Below, piece after piece: positions 22,035 to 32,792 of a DNA stretch of 64,000 nt. Each line of letters opens with the position of its first letter. Within the stretch, counting starts at the first letter, position 1. The notes below the pieces were generated by a model that had not been told where the DNA came from, did no database searches, and saw only the letters and a program-made list of their open reading frames with translations. A program made the position numbers and the translations under genes. Location: assembly GCF_035222275.1 (NCBI RefSeq), contig NC_085883.1, positions 496,001-560,000 of the forward strand, given 5' to 3'. The stretch comes from Podospora bellae-mahoneyi (lineage: Eukaryota; Ascomycota; Sordariomycetes; Sordariales; Podosporaceae).

Positions 22035-24106
22035 CTAGAACCTCCACCATTTCAGCGTACGATCCTCGAGACTGTCGACCAGAGGCCCAATAGGACAAGA
22101 CTCGAGAAAGCTCTTATACTTGTGCGCCGTGTCGATCCACTCATGTCTATTGATCTTATCCCTGGCGTCAAAGACGCGGTACCTCTTTCCTGGTTGGCGG
22201 CAGACGAATAGATTGTGCAATGCCCAACCGTTTCGACCGTGAGCGAAATCCCCGAATGCCACAACTTCCAGAGAAGAGATGCCCCGTGGTCCGAATATCC
22301 AATCTAGATGCCTAGCGAAAGAAGGCAGAACCATTTTTTCAAGTTCGTCAGGGGGCACGACAGCCAAGTATTTGTCAAACCTAAACGTGGAACGAATCCT
22401 AGAGCTGGAACCGATACCTGATGTCTTTTGGGGATATTCAAGTGCCCGTGATCCTCTGGCTTTGAGGTGGGACCCAGTTTGCCTAAAATGCAAGATTTTC
22501 AGAGTGGACTTCAAGGCGAAAGGCCCCAGTATCTCTTTCTGCAAAGATGATGAAGAATGTTAGATCAGAGGTAATCAACGACAGGAATTACTAGCAGTCT
22601 ACTCACTAATGACTCAAAATGCTCGTTTGTATCATACGGAAAGCCGAGACACTCAAGATCAAGCAGTGACATGGGATGGAAAGTAGGAGAGATCTTCCAC
22701 CTGTCTCTCTCTGACTGTGGGATGTCAAAATGACAGCCATCATGAACTGGGTCGGCCCTTCTTGAGCGATAACCTGGCCCTGGGCGATCTCCCCGTTGGT
22801 GCACGACCAGTTTTTTCAAGGTGGCATGATGGTGGGAAATAGCATCCCATAAAGGAATCATTGTTGATGGATCAGGCCTAGTTGGGGATGGAAGACTGCA
22901 CGGTATGACAGCCTTGGTGAACCCGAGAAACAGCTCTTTCAATCCTCGGAAAGATGAGAGAAACCGGATGATTTGTTCTTCTTGGTTTTCTTCATCATCG
23001 TCCTCGTGTGATTGAATCTCGAACTGCTCAAGACACAATGAAGTTGTTGTTGCCACGGATCGTTCTAGAAGTCGTTCCCACAAGTGGCAATTGCGTATCG
23101 TAACAGTCTTTACCGTCGTGATATCAATGGCCTCTTTCATCCGTCCGCCAAGGGAGACATTGTTTAACGATAGGACCGTTAACACTGGGAACAGAGGTCG
23201 TGTCTCTGGAAGGACCCGACTGAAAGGTGTCAAAGTGGCATCAAGCCAATCCCACGGCGTGTCAAGGTTGCCGTGATCAGGGTCGACATCCATGTCATCC
23301 TCCGTCACACAGGGGTATGCCAATGTGACGTCCAGCTCGGTGAGATGCTCTCGGTTCCTCTTCAGACACTCTCCCAATGAGCCAAGCAAGACATTGGGGG
23401 GCTGATGCCAGCTGATGTGGGTCAGATGACGAAAAGCTATTGGGATTTCTTTGTGTGAATCCAAGCACCCCCCATCTGTGATGAGCCGGAGAGACCTCAG
23501 TTGGGGTTGCCTAGCATGTAAGGTGTCCAGAACATTGCTGGAGATACATGTGGCAAGGTCCCAGCTGAAGCCATCTAATTGACCGGCAGGGATGCGCTCA
23601 AGGACAGAGTCCGCCATTTGACAAAGACGAGAAAGATCATCAACTGGCAGTGGGTCTCTTTCAACAAGAGCTCCGTCAATCACCCCCTTTTCTTGTCCAG
23701 TCGAGTCTGCTCCGTCATGAGGTTGGACGTGCAAGCAAGGCACATTGGGTATCTTTTCGGGTTCCGCTTCATTTGCTTCCTCTCCAATCTCTTCTTCAGG
23801 TTTTGTGTCAACATGCAATGCTTGCCACGCTGACCATCGCAAATCCCGACTAAAGGTGAGGTGTTTGGCGTTTCGCAACGCGGGAGTGGCACTTTGGAGA
23901 GCCGATGCGCACTGAGCAACGCGGTCGATGTCCAAGATGCATCGCTTACGCTTAACGCGAGGTATATTGATGCGGATCGCTTTCCAGAGTTTCGGTGCAC
24001 ATACTGAGTGGAACAGCTTAGACACACTGGACAACGATTTGACGTCTTCCAATAAGAGGCATCTAATTATGTCATGCAGAAGTTCCACGGGGAGGTGGTT
24101 GAGCAT
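22035..24106 (-). CDS. F-box protein
   Basis: Two exons (24106-22607 and 22538-22035) with a 68-base intron between GTGAGT and TTTGCAG give 667 residues. ATG 24106 is chosen because the F-box begins at once: MLNHLPVELLHDIIRCLLLE, then VKSLSSVSKLFHSVCAPKLW (residues 1-44). The remaining 600 residues include short leucine-rich stretches (LRSLRLITDGG, HLTELDVTL, FPVLTVLSLNNVSL), compatible with irregular leucine-rich repeats used for substrate binding. An acidic run follows the fourth of these. The predicted role is an SCF ubiquitin-ligase substrate adaptor; the target is unknown. It is divergent from the methyltransferase gene, with a 0.5-kb shared upstream region. Confidence 0.85.
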
Positions 24107-24634
24107 GATGATTTCGGATGCGAGGGCGGCGATATGAGGAGAAGTGAGATATACCTCAGATAGGTAGGTAGGGAAGCAAACCATGAGCGGGGAGAAATGG
24201 CTCTTATAGTCTTGTCGACGTTGTTGGTCCCACTGATTATGATAGCGAATCCCCTTAACCAATCAAGTTTGAAGTGGCCGACCTCAAGGCAACTCATGCC
24301 TCGATCACCAACAGGCGCCACATATCGCGAGATTTGAAGTTGGGAACTGGGAATTGACGTTCAGAAGGTCTTCGGCGTGTCTTTTGTCCATCTTACAAAC
24401 GAAACATAAGCAGTGCAATGGATACTCTTAAAAGTACAAGCCAATGATGATGCTCGATTTTTGTCTCATGCATGTATCCGTAAAAAAATGAGTCACTGAA
24501 TCCGCTTGCACAGCCTGGCAAGTATTCATTACTATTTACCCCGTACAAGCTGTAGAGTTACGAAGGTTTCCACATTGCATCGGCCTACTATTAACCCCCC
24601 AAATTCTCAAGACCTACCACAGTACAAACACAAT
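24107..24634. other. Shared divergent promoter region
   Basis: 528 bases between the F-box gene (minus) and the methyltransferase (plus). Open frames extend in from both sides, but no motif supports longer proteins. Confidence 0.45.
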
Positions 24635-25548
24635 ATGTCCGAACCCTCAGAGCTAACCCCAGTTCAAGCCTGGGACAACATTGCATCTTTTTGGGATGAA
24701 GCCATCACCCCTGGAGGCAACAAATACTTCCACCGTCTCCAGGCTCCCTGCCTCCACCGCTTTCTCGCTAAGCATCTTCACCGTGATGCGAGATGCTTAG
24801 ACTTAGCGACTGGCAATGGAGTGGTTGCCCGCTGGATGCTTGATCGAGGAGCGGGCTGGGTCCTGGCGACAGATGCCAGCGGCGAAATGCTCGAAATCGC
24901 TAAGCGCAACTTTGCCTCCGGAGGGTGTGATCCCAAGAGGTTTACATGCCACAGAACCGACGTTACTTCAGAGCAGGATATGAGAGCCCTCGAAGAATTT
25001 CATTGGCACGGAAGACTCTTTGATGTCATTGTCATAAACATGGCTCTTATGGATATCGAAAGACTGGATGTTCTCGCAGCTGCCCTGGCCCGACTTCTTA
25101 ATCCTGGTGGAGTGTATGTAATGCATTCGTGCTGGAACTTTCCGTTCTTCTTGAACTAATGCCTCTCAATAGATTCGTCGCCACTGTTCTTCATCCCGTC
25201 TTTTTCACCTCCAACGCAGCCAAGTCGATCTCCATCTCATTCGACCCCGCCACCGGTGAGCAAGTGACGGCGCGGTCAAAAGTTATCACAGAGTATCTCG
25301 ATGTTTCACCGGCAAAAGGAATTGCTTGCCCGAGTCAGCCAGTCAAACAGATGTACTACCATCGCCCCATTCATGAGCTTCTGTCTATCTTTCTCAAGGA
25401 TGGGAAGCTTGTCATGGATGCAATCGAAGAGCCAGCTTTTACCGAAGATGATTTTGATGAGAGGAGAGTAGAGTCGAGCACAAACTTTACGCAGCTTCCA
25501 GCTCTACTGGCTTTTAGACTGAAGCATCGAGTTGACAAGGTTGAGTAG
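24635..25548 (+). CDS. Class I SAM-dependent methyltransferase
   Basis: Two exons (24635-25113 and 25173-25548) with a 59-base intron give 284 residues. ATG 24635 starts MSEPSELTPVQAWDNIASFW. Motif I is CLDLATGNGVVARWML, followed by an acidic strand end ATDASGEMLEIAK, then FDVIVINMALMDI and ARLLNPGGVF. This is the Rossmann-type layout of UbiE/type-11 methyltransferases that act on small molecules. The C-terminal part carries YHRPIHELLSIFLKDG, as in plant and fungal small-molecule methyltransferases of this class. The substrate is not deducible. The enzyme is probably cytosolic. Confidence 0.87.
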
Positions 25549-26170
25549 GGGGACTGATCTAGGGGTGACTAGCCGGACGCAAAGCAAAATACACGGGGGC
25601 GATGACACATTGTTGGAGGGTCATTAGTGAAAATCGTTGTTTCAAGTGACCCTCAAAATACAATGTCATACACTCTCTGGGCTTTCAGGGTTGCAGAACC
25701 ATTAACCTGGGATGTAATGGAAGTTGGATGTCTCGTAGACGAACTTACACTGATATAACCCTAACCCGGTGGATAGCCCTCATACCCTGAGACGACTGAC
25801 CCAACAAGAATTTTCGGCAGACCAAACGACACACGCATTTTGGACAGGTAATATGTCTTTGTGGAGGAAACAATTCATAGCAGATTGGTTTTGACCTGAC
25901 CCAAACACTTCAAGTTCCCTTCCCACCAGAAACCGCATCTCAAGAGTCTGCAAAAGCTTTTGTGGCTCTCCCAAGTTCACATGCCAAGCCACCCACCCAC
26001 AGACTTTTGTCCTTGCAGCCAAGCCCCACTTTGACTCGTCACTGGTGATCCTCTTCTGGATGGTGTTGAAGCCTGACTCGCGCCAGCCCAACCAACGCTC
26101 AACGTCCCCACAAAGCTGCGCCTCTTTGACACATGAAGGCAAATCCCTCACCCAGTCTCCATCAAAGCAG
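25549..26170. other. Intergenic region before tRNA-Glu
   Basis: No gene seen. A minus-strand frame of 166 codons (25780-26280) runs straight through the tRNA-Glu and is not credible as protein. Confidence 0.45.
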
Positions 26171-26241
26171 TCCGGTATAGTGTAACGGTTAACATATCGC
26201 GTTTTCACCGCGAAGCTCGGGGTTCGATTCCCCGTACCGGA
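26171..26241 (+). tRNA. tRNA-Glu (TTC)
   Basis: An intronless cloverleaf. The acceptor is TCCGGTA/TACCGGA and the D arm lies around GTGTAACGGTTAACAT. The anticodon stem TCGCG/CGCGA has loop TTTTCAC, giving anticodon TTC. The T arm is GGGGTTCGATTCCCC. The match to the fungal tRNA-Glu pattern is clear. Confidence 0.93.
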
Positions 26242-28299
26242 GTCGATTACGTTCCAACCATCTGATGATGGTGGCAACATTTTTGCTCGATCCAGGGTGT
26301 TGCTCCGAGTCTGGAGAGGTGTTTTGTTGGCTGTCAGGGCAACGGGCTGATTTTTGACGTTGTCTGGCCATTTTTCTTTGGTGTGGAGACTTGGGCAGAA
26401 CAGACCAGACTGTCTGGATCTGGCTGCGAGACAGAATTTTAGAAGATTCAGAGCAGGTACTTACTTTATGGTATGACTTCCCTTGGATATTTCTGCAGCT
26501 CTCTATAAGAACAGCCTTTTGAACACATACTTCAGAGACTCAGTCAGGGATAGAATACCTATCTAGGATATCCTTGGGCGAGGTTCAAGAAGCGTTTGTT
26601 GATAGGTTTCAGACCTTTTCGTGTCCCACTCACACTGGAAAGGAACAAGACTCGCTTTCGGTTAGCAAACAGCCTGAGTCTACAAAGCCTTCCTCATGTC
26701 AAGACAGCACGGAGATACGCGTATTTCGGACGGAAGGATATCATAAAGCCGGATTTATCGTCAGAATGCCGAGGTCGGAGAGCCTGTCTCGTTGCCTACA
26801 TCGCGAACAGCCTCTTGAACTCATCGTAATCCCAAGGGGCAGTTTCCGGTCATCTGGAACATTCTTCGACTAACAGATACCGCAAGACCCGAGCATACGA
26901 TGAAGAAGCACTGGAGCTTCTACCTTGGTCAAGCATTTCCATTCTCATACGACCAAAGTTAACGAGACCATACCCCGTCATTGTAGTGTTTCTAGATCAG
27001 TTCCCATGCCCAGTGCCTCTTCAAAGCATCTCGGTGTAAAGTTAAACCCTCGGTCTCAACATCACCGGTCTTAATTGCTTCATTCGCTCGCCTACAAGGG
27101 GGCATACAGGGACATATCACTGTGGGTCCGGACGACAGGAAGTGTGATTCAGAGGTTCTGGACGCATAGAAGCATTCAGCAGTGCAGAAAGCCCCTCTTC
27201 AAATACCGTGAGATGGAACAGCCACGTGCTTCGCTCCGACTGTCAAGCTCTCCCACTGTAACAGTAGTATTGCTGGACTGTCTCATCATCTGGTGAGATC
27301 TTGGTTGTTGTCTTGAGTCCCGAACTTTGTTTTCCCTGGAACAGACATTCCAAAGGCGCAAATGCAGAATCCCACGAAGGCACCTGCTCGCAGCTCAAGG
27401 CTGAGGCAGATGCAACAGCTTTGCGCTGAGACTGAGGAATACGATGTCATCATCATACTCCACGTGGGAATGCCCGGTGAATTCTCCGTCGGCCCACGAA
27501 GCGAAACCATATCAATATAACGTCAGTGGAGCTCTCACCAACAGCGGACACCCTCTCCGCTCTGGGAATGGAATACCTTCTTCTCTTCCGCCAGTTTTCG
27601 AATATCAAAACGTCGAAATCCGTGCCCTCTGCACCGCCTTGCCCCAATTCAACCCGCTCGATATCCCGTCTTGAGACCCGAGGCACGGGGTAAATTAACC
27701 GTAGATGAAACCAAGCACTTCCGTCTCCGCACGGGCAATCTATCATTCCCGGGTATACCAAAAACCATCCCAATCAGAGCGTAGGGGCAAAACAGGGGCC
27801 ACCTGATGACACAAGTGTAAAAAGGTCTCAGCCTCTTGTTGCGCGGGCTAGCAAGCGCCCCAATCTTTCCCTGACGCTTGTAGTCAGGCCTGGTCCTTGC
27901 TCAGAGGGCCTCAGATGTATAAAACCTTCCCTTCATCCATACGAGAGATAGATGACAGACGTATATCGATCAGCTTCTGTGGTTGGCGTTCATGGCAATA
28001 ACGTTGCGTTCGGGGGATTGGAATGCACCACTACGCTTGTACCCCACGACGAACTACCGGTTATTGGGGAGTTCCAGAAACCAGAACCATAATGAACCGT
28101 TTTAAGCGGATTCGCCGGGCTGATGAAGACTTGCGCAGGAGAACCTTCCACGCAGATTGACAGGTCTCTTCGGTTGCATCAAGCCACGCAAGACTCTGGG
28201 CATGAGCTTTGGGAGGTGATAAGAAGGCTGATCTCCTGGCTTTGTTAGCACCGATTCATTACGATTATCTACTCAAACAGGCACCGCAGAGCTTCAAAG
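26242..28299. other. Long gene-poor stretch
   Basis: About 2 kb without a supported gene. Several short plus-strand frames (for example 26574-26873 and 26596-26829) have no motif. A TATA-like TATAAAA near 27919 lies about 380 bases upstream of the CE3 gene and could belong to its promoter if the leader is long. No repeats were recognised. Confidence 0.45.
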
Positions 28300-29114
28300 A
28301 TGCAACTCTCCAACCTCCTCACCATTGCCCTCGCCGGGTTGGCTTCTGCCTCCCCTGTTGAGCTGGTCGAGCGTCAGCAAAAGCTTCGCATCAGTGCGTG
28401 GACCCCCCTTTTACCCCTCTATTCCCCCTCCCTTTTTGACTAACAAAAACAGTGCCTCTTGGTGACTCCATCACCGAAATCGCCTGCTGGCGCGCCTTCG
28501 TCTGGGATCAGATCGCTGCGGCCGGCTTCGCCAACCAGGTCCAATACGTTGGTTCTCAGAACTCCAACCCCCAGGGCTGCCGTCCTACGACCACGAACTG
28601 GGATCAGCGCCACGAGGGTCATTCCGGCTGGCTCGCGATTGATATCGCCAACAACTACCTCGCCAACTGGCTCCGGAGCACACCGGCTGATATCGTCCAG
28701 TTCATGCTTGGCACCAACGATGTGTTCAGGGGGAGAAGCACCAATGATATCATTGCTGCCTACACCAAGATGGTTCAGATCATGAGGGCGGCGAACCCCA
28801 AGATGAAGATCATTGTATGTTTGACGCTGAAGTTTTGAGAAAAGGGAAAACTAACAGCATAGGTCGATCTTGTCATCCCCCTCGGCGTTGGCTCCAACTC
28901 GGCTATCCAGGCCCTCAACGCCCGAATCCCCGCCTGGGCTGCTGGCCTCAACACCACCGAGAGCCCCATCGTCATTGCTGACTGCAACACCGGCTACAAG
29001 ACTTCCGACTTGCGTGATGGCGTCCACCCTAGCATTGCTGGTGATCAGTTCCTCGCCACCAAGATTGGACCGCCTCTTCTCAACTATATCAGAGAGTCGC
29101 TGGCTGGTAACTAG
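28300..29114 (+). CDS. Secreted SGNH/GDSL esterase, CE3-type (acetylxylan esterase-like)
   Basis: Three exons (28300-28393, 28453-28814, 28863-29114) give 235 residues. Exon 1 encodes a signal peptide (MQLSNLLTIALAGLASASP) and a dibasic-like VERQQK. SGNH blocks are in order: MPLGDSITE (Ser37), GHSGW, FMLGTNDVF, and DGVHPS with Asp204 and His207. The small size, the block I spelling and the C-terminal DGVHPS match carbohydrate esterase family 3, which removes acetyl groups from xylan or other polysaccharides outside the cell. No cellulose-binding module is attached. It is tail-to-tail with an alpha/beta-hydrolase 214 bases away. Confidence 0.86.
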
Positions 29115-29328
29115 GCCACTCGCGGCGAATAAAGGGACGATGAGTACATAAGGACTGATAGGCACGTAAATACCAGCAACAATGAAGGATCCACCTTGAG
29201 ACTGTTTAAGCCACGGAAGTCTCGCGCTGTAGTATCGATGTCAAGAACTGACTGCCTCGCTTTTGGTTGAGTAATGACCCCTGACACACCCCATCAAACC
29301 TCCTGTCTTGGTCCCACCGGTTGGCTTC

Positions 29329-30249
29329 CTACCAATCCAAAAAATACGCAATCCCATCCAACAACGCACTCCCCCCCACAGCAGCATGATCCATCCCCGC
29401 ATACTCCTTCACCGCCACATCCCTCATCCTCCCGCTCCCCACAAGCCGATCAAACAGCTCATGACTATACCTCCCCAGCCCAAACCTCTGCAAAAGATTC
29501 TTCCTCGCCTGAAACTGGGACTCCGTCTGCGTCCTCCTCCTCAGCGGGTAATCCTCCAACTCGCCATATCCGATAAAGACCGCTGGCTTGGTCTGGTTCT
29601 GCCCAAACTCAATGTCACCAGGGATGTCCATCCCGTCTCCCAACCTCCGCGTGACATTCATTAGGACCGTCTGGTTCATCAACGTGAGTGATGGACTGGC
29701 GGCCATAAATGTATCGAATAAGTCGGGTTTCGTGATCAAGGCGTAGGTAACGAAGAGACCCCCGCTTGAATGGCCGTATATAGCGTCCCGAGTGAAGTTG
29801 ACGTTGGGGAAGATGGTGTCCTGCACCCAGGGGCGGAGGGTAAGGTTGATGAAGTCGATGAAGGTGTCTGCACCCCAGGGAACGGGGTCGCCGGGGATGG
29901 GAGCGCCGAAGTCGATGCTGCGTTGGGTAAGGGCGTAGACGTTGTCTGTGAGTGGGTAACCAATACCGACGACCAAAGCATCGGGTTGGGAGGGGTCGAC
30001 GGGTTTGCGGCGTTTGAGGTGGTCGGCTGCTGTTGAGGCTAGGGCGTTGCCGTCTGTGACGTAGACTGTCAAGGCGGTTTTGTTGGTTATTTCTGCTGTG
30101 GGGAGAGAGGAAGGGCCCCATTCGAAGGGGTAGGAGAGGGAGATTTGGTAGGTTACGTTGGAGGAGGTGGCGTTGTAGAAGAGGGTGTTGGGGAGGAAGG
30201 CTGGGGGGAGGGCCGGGAAGGGGGTGAATGTCCAGGGGGCAGTGGCCAT
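29329..30249 (-). CDS. Alpha/beta-hydrolase, putative esterase (esterase D / IroE-like)
   Basis: A single exon of 306 residues. YGHSSGGLFVTYAL contains the G-x-S-x-G nucleophile elbow in the form used by the PF00756 esterase group, which includes siderophore esterases of the IroE/BesA type. PDALVVGIGYP, the DNVYALTQRSIDF segment, a long acidic/aromatic insert, and AGMDHAAVGG near the C-terminus (likely catalytic His) follow the family layout. No signal peptide is visible, so a cytosolic enzyme is likely. Hydrolysis of a siderophore or another ester is possible; no siderophore synthesis gene is in the window, so the substrate stays open. Confidence 0.8.
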   Translation of the reverse strand: MATAPWTFTPFPALPPAFLPNTLFYNATSSNVTYQISLSYPFEWGPSSLPTAEITNKTALTVYVTDGNALASTAADHLKRRKPVDPSQPDALVVGIGYPLTDNVYALTQRSIDFGAPIPGDPVPWGADTFIDFINLTLRPWVQDTIFPNVNFTRDAIYGHSSGGLFVTYALITKPDLFDTFMAASPSLTLMNQTVLMNVTRRLGDGMDIPGDIEFGQNQTKPAVFIGYGELEDYPLRRRTQTESQFQARKNLLQRFGLGRYSHELFDRLVGSGRMRDVAVKEYAGMDHAAVGGSALLDGIAYFLDW

Positions 30250-30905
30250 TGTGGTGTGTTTGATGTCTAGTTTGTCTCTAAGTGAATTTAACAGTTGGAT
30301 TGGATGGCGAATTGATAGATAGCCTGCTCACGATGTGTTCAGGGTTTGAGGCAAGCATTATGGAATGAAGAAGTGAGCTTCAATTCCTTCGTGCATGGCG
30401 GGGTGCCCGGACTCGGTTCAATATCCCCGCGGTACGTCCCAACTTGTAATAGTCTCGGCAAATATCAGTCCGAGTAGCGCCATCAACAACAGGTAACAAG
30501 TTCAGCTCGAGGGAATTAACTGTAGGTATGATGAGTTAGGTGTATGACACGAGACACGGCCAGTATCCCGACTAGCAGTTTAACAGTTCGCTGACATGAA
30601 CTTGAGTTATGGAGCTAGCTACCTTACCTTAGTCAATTCTGTAGCTCTTGTGCTACCTAGTAACTTATAGCTCGATGCTACCCCCTCACTTTAGCGCCTC
30701 CATGCTATTTACCACGTGACATTTATGGAAGTTTCAGCTTCATCTTGTTGGTTCGAATTCCCTCATGGAGGTGGTCCTGTTCCTGAATCTTAATCCATTC
30801 TCCCTTTAGGCATGCTCCCACGGTCACCCACATGCTCGAACAAAGACGAAAATACGATGCTTCGAGACTGAGACACCCTAACATTAGTTTCGTCCTGCAA
30901 CAATA
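30250..30905. other. Divergent promoter region
   Basis: 656 bases between the esterase and the HET gene. Around 30600-30700 the word TAGCT and close variants recur several times (GAGCTAGCTACC, TGTAGCTC, TATAGCTC). I cannot assign them to a regulator. Confidence 0.4.
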
Positions 30906-32579
30906 ATGAGGCTCATTGACACTACAACGTTGAAGTTACGCGAGTTCACGGCGTACACCACTTCCGACTATCCAAAGTATGCAGTGCTCTCTCATACATG
31001 GGGCGCCGAAGAGGTCACCTTTCAGGACATGATGACGGAACCTCTACCTTCTGAAAAGAGAGGATTTGCAAAGATCAAAGCGACTTGTGAGCTTGCCCGG
31101 ATTGACGGTCTGAACTTTGCCTGGGTCGATACCTGCTGCATCGATAAGTCTAGCAGTGCCGAGCTTACCGAAGCGATAAACTCCATGTATGCCTGGTATC
31201 GGGCTTCAGAAACGTGCTACGCATTCTTGGAAGATCTGGAGTCAACGACGGAAATCAGCGCAAGTTCAGGCTTTGCAAAATGCCGCTGGTTTACGCGCGG
31301 TTGGACCCTTCAAGAGCTCATCGCCCCAACAAAGCTCAAGTTTTACGATAAGAATTGGGTCTATCGGGGGTCCAAACACGATCTTGCAGTCACACTCAAG
31401 GGAATTACACGCATACCAATCGGAATTTTAAAGCGTGAGCAGGAGCTCACCACAAAGTCTGTGGCACAGCGGATGTCATGGGCGGCCTTCAGGGAGACAA
31501 CGCGCATAGAAGATGAGGCGTACTGTCTACTTGGCATATTCGGCATTCACATGCCTCTCATTTATGGAGAGGGCTTTCAGGCTTTCCAAAGGCTCCAGCA
31601 GGAAATTGTCAAATCTATTGGTGATATGACCATTTTGGCATGGGGCTCTGTCCAGGGCGGCCAAGGCTCTTCAGAGGGCCTCCAGGGTCTTTTTGCACCC
31701 TCCCCAGATGCGTTTTGGATCCCGGGTGTCATCAATTGCCTCCCAAGTCTTCCCGATATAACCATAACCACAAGAGGTCTCAGGGTGTCCCGCAACACTT
31801 GGATGCCTCTCTGGATTCATGGAACAACCTACTATTTGATTGTGGGTGCTTTCAGTCCCTGGACTGAACGTGTCAGCACCATGCAGTCTTCATCGGTCTC
31901 AGCTCTGCGACTGTCAAAGATAGGGCCGGGAATCTTTCTGAGAACAGGGCTGGATACCGAGGTCCCTGTAGACGCTCTATATGCTCAGCATCATCAGTCC
32001 GAGTACTATCTTCTTACTGATATTCCCAGTCAGATAAACGACATTTACGTTGGATACCGCAAGCATTCACTCCACGTCGAAGTCAACAAGACGTTCCACG
32101 TGGAAGATGCAGTTCCCCATTCGCTGTGGGATGACGCAGACAAGATATTTCTCCGAGAAAGCGCCTGGCAACCACATGCCCGCATTCATTACAATGTGGT
32201 TCTTGGTGTGAGATTCAAAGGGATCGGCGACTTCAGTGCCATTGAAGTGGTTGTACTCCTTGACTTATCCTCGCATCTACCGAGCCTTATTATCTTCCAG
32301 GCCACACAGGCACCCAGGCTCGTTTCAAAGCTCTTCGGCCCAATGTCGAAAGAGCATTCGATGATGCTGGCTGACTTGGAGCATCTGAATGATTCTGAAA
32401 CCAGCTTGGAAAGCTTTGTAACTGTATCCACAGACAGGGGACCCGCGAGGATTACACCGGTACTTACCGAAACGGAAGATGTGTTTCTATCGTCAGAAGA
32501 GGAAGGCAGTGCCATTCCAGTAGCCAACCTCCAGCTTAAAATTCTGGACATTGGTGACAGCGCAGATTCCCAGCTGTGA
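30906..32579 (+). CDS. HET-domain protein, HET-E/D-type N-terminus
   Basis: A single exon of 557 residues. The protein starts MRLIDTTTLKLREF, the usual beginning of fungal HET proteins of the HET-E/HET-D type. YAVLSHTWGAEEV is at 25-37, NFAWVDTCCIDKSSSAEL at about 69-86, RWFTRGWTLQELIAP at about 126-140, and RIEDEAYCLLGIFGIHMPLI with YGEG at about 200-222. It has no NACHT or WD-repeat part, so it is a HET-only protein with a beta-rich C-terminal half of unknown fold. It is expected to act as a cell-death effector in non-self recognition. It is tail-to-tail with a second, divergent HET gene 213 bases away. Confidence 0.88.
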   Translation: MRLIDTTTLKLREFTAYTTSDYPKYAVLSHTWGAEEVTFQDMMTEPLPSEKRGFAKIKATCELARIDGLNFAWVDTCCIDKSSSAELTEAINSMYAWYRASETCYAFLEDLESTTEISASSGFAKCRWFTRGWTLQELIAPTKLKFYDKNWVYRGSKHDLAVTLKGITRIPIGILKREQELTTKSVAQRMSWAAFRETTRIEDEAYCLLGIFGIHMPLIYGEGFQAFQRLQQEIVKSIGDMTILAWGSVQGGQGSSEGLQGLFAPSPDAFWIPGVINCLPSLPDITITTRGLRVSRNTWMPLWIHGTTYYLIVGAFSPWTERVSTMQSSSVSALRLSKIGPGIFLRTGLDTEVPVDALYAQHHQSEYYLLTDIPSQINDIYVGYRKHSLHVEVNKTFHVEDAVPHSLWDDADKIFLRESAWQPHARIHYNVVLGVRFKGIGDFSAIEVVVLLDLSSHLPSLIIFQATQAPRLVSKLFGPMSKEHSMMLADLEHLNDSETSLESFVTVSTDRGPARITPVLTETEDVFLSSEEEGSAIPVANLQLKILDIGDSADSQL

Positions 32580-32792
32580 CCGGCGAGAACTGATGGTATA
32601 TGAGAGACCAACAAGTGAATGAAGACGGGAGTGCTTAGGAGAAATATCGCTGGATGATTTGGCCCGTTCCCATTATACGTAGGCTTCAGCGAAGTTCTCA
32701 TCAGGATCTTGGTCAGTATACTGATCTAATCTTCAAACTACCTGTAAGTATATGAAATTTCTACAGAAATATAGACTTTTAGAGATAAATAC

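Noticed and set aside
9235-25548. Secondary-metabolite cluster made of dioxygenase, transporters and methyltransferase
   Set aside because: No polyketide, peptide or terpene synthase or pathway regulator is present, and unrelated genes and tRNAs lie between.
25780-26280. 166-codon minus-strand frame
   Set aside because: It crosses the tRNA-Glu gene completely and has no motif.
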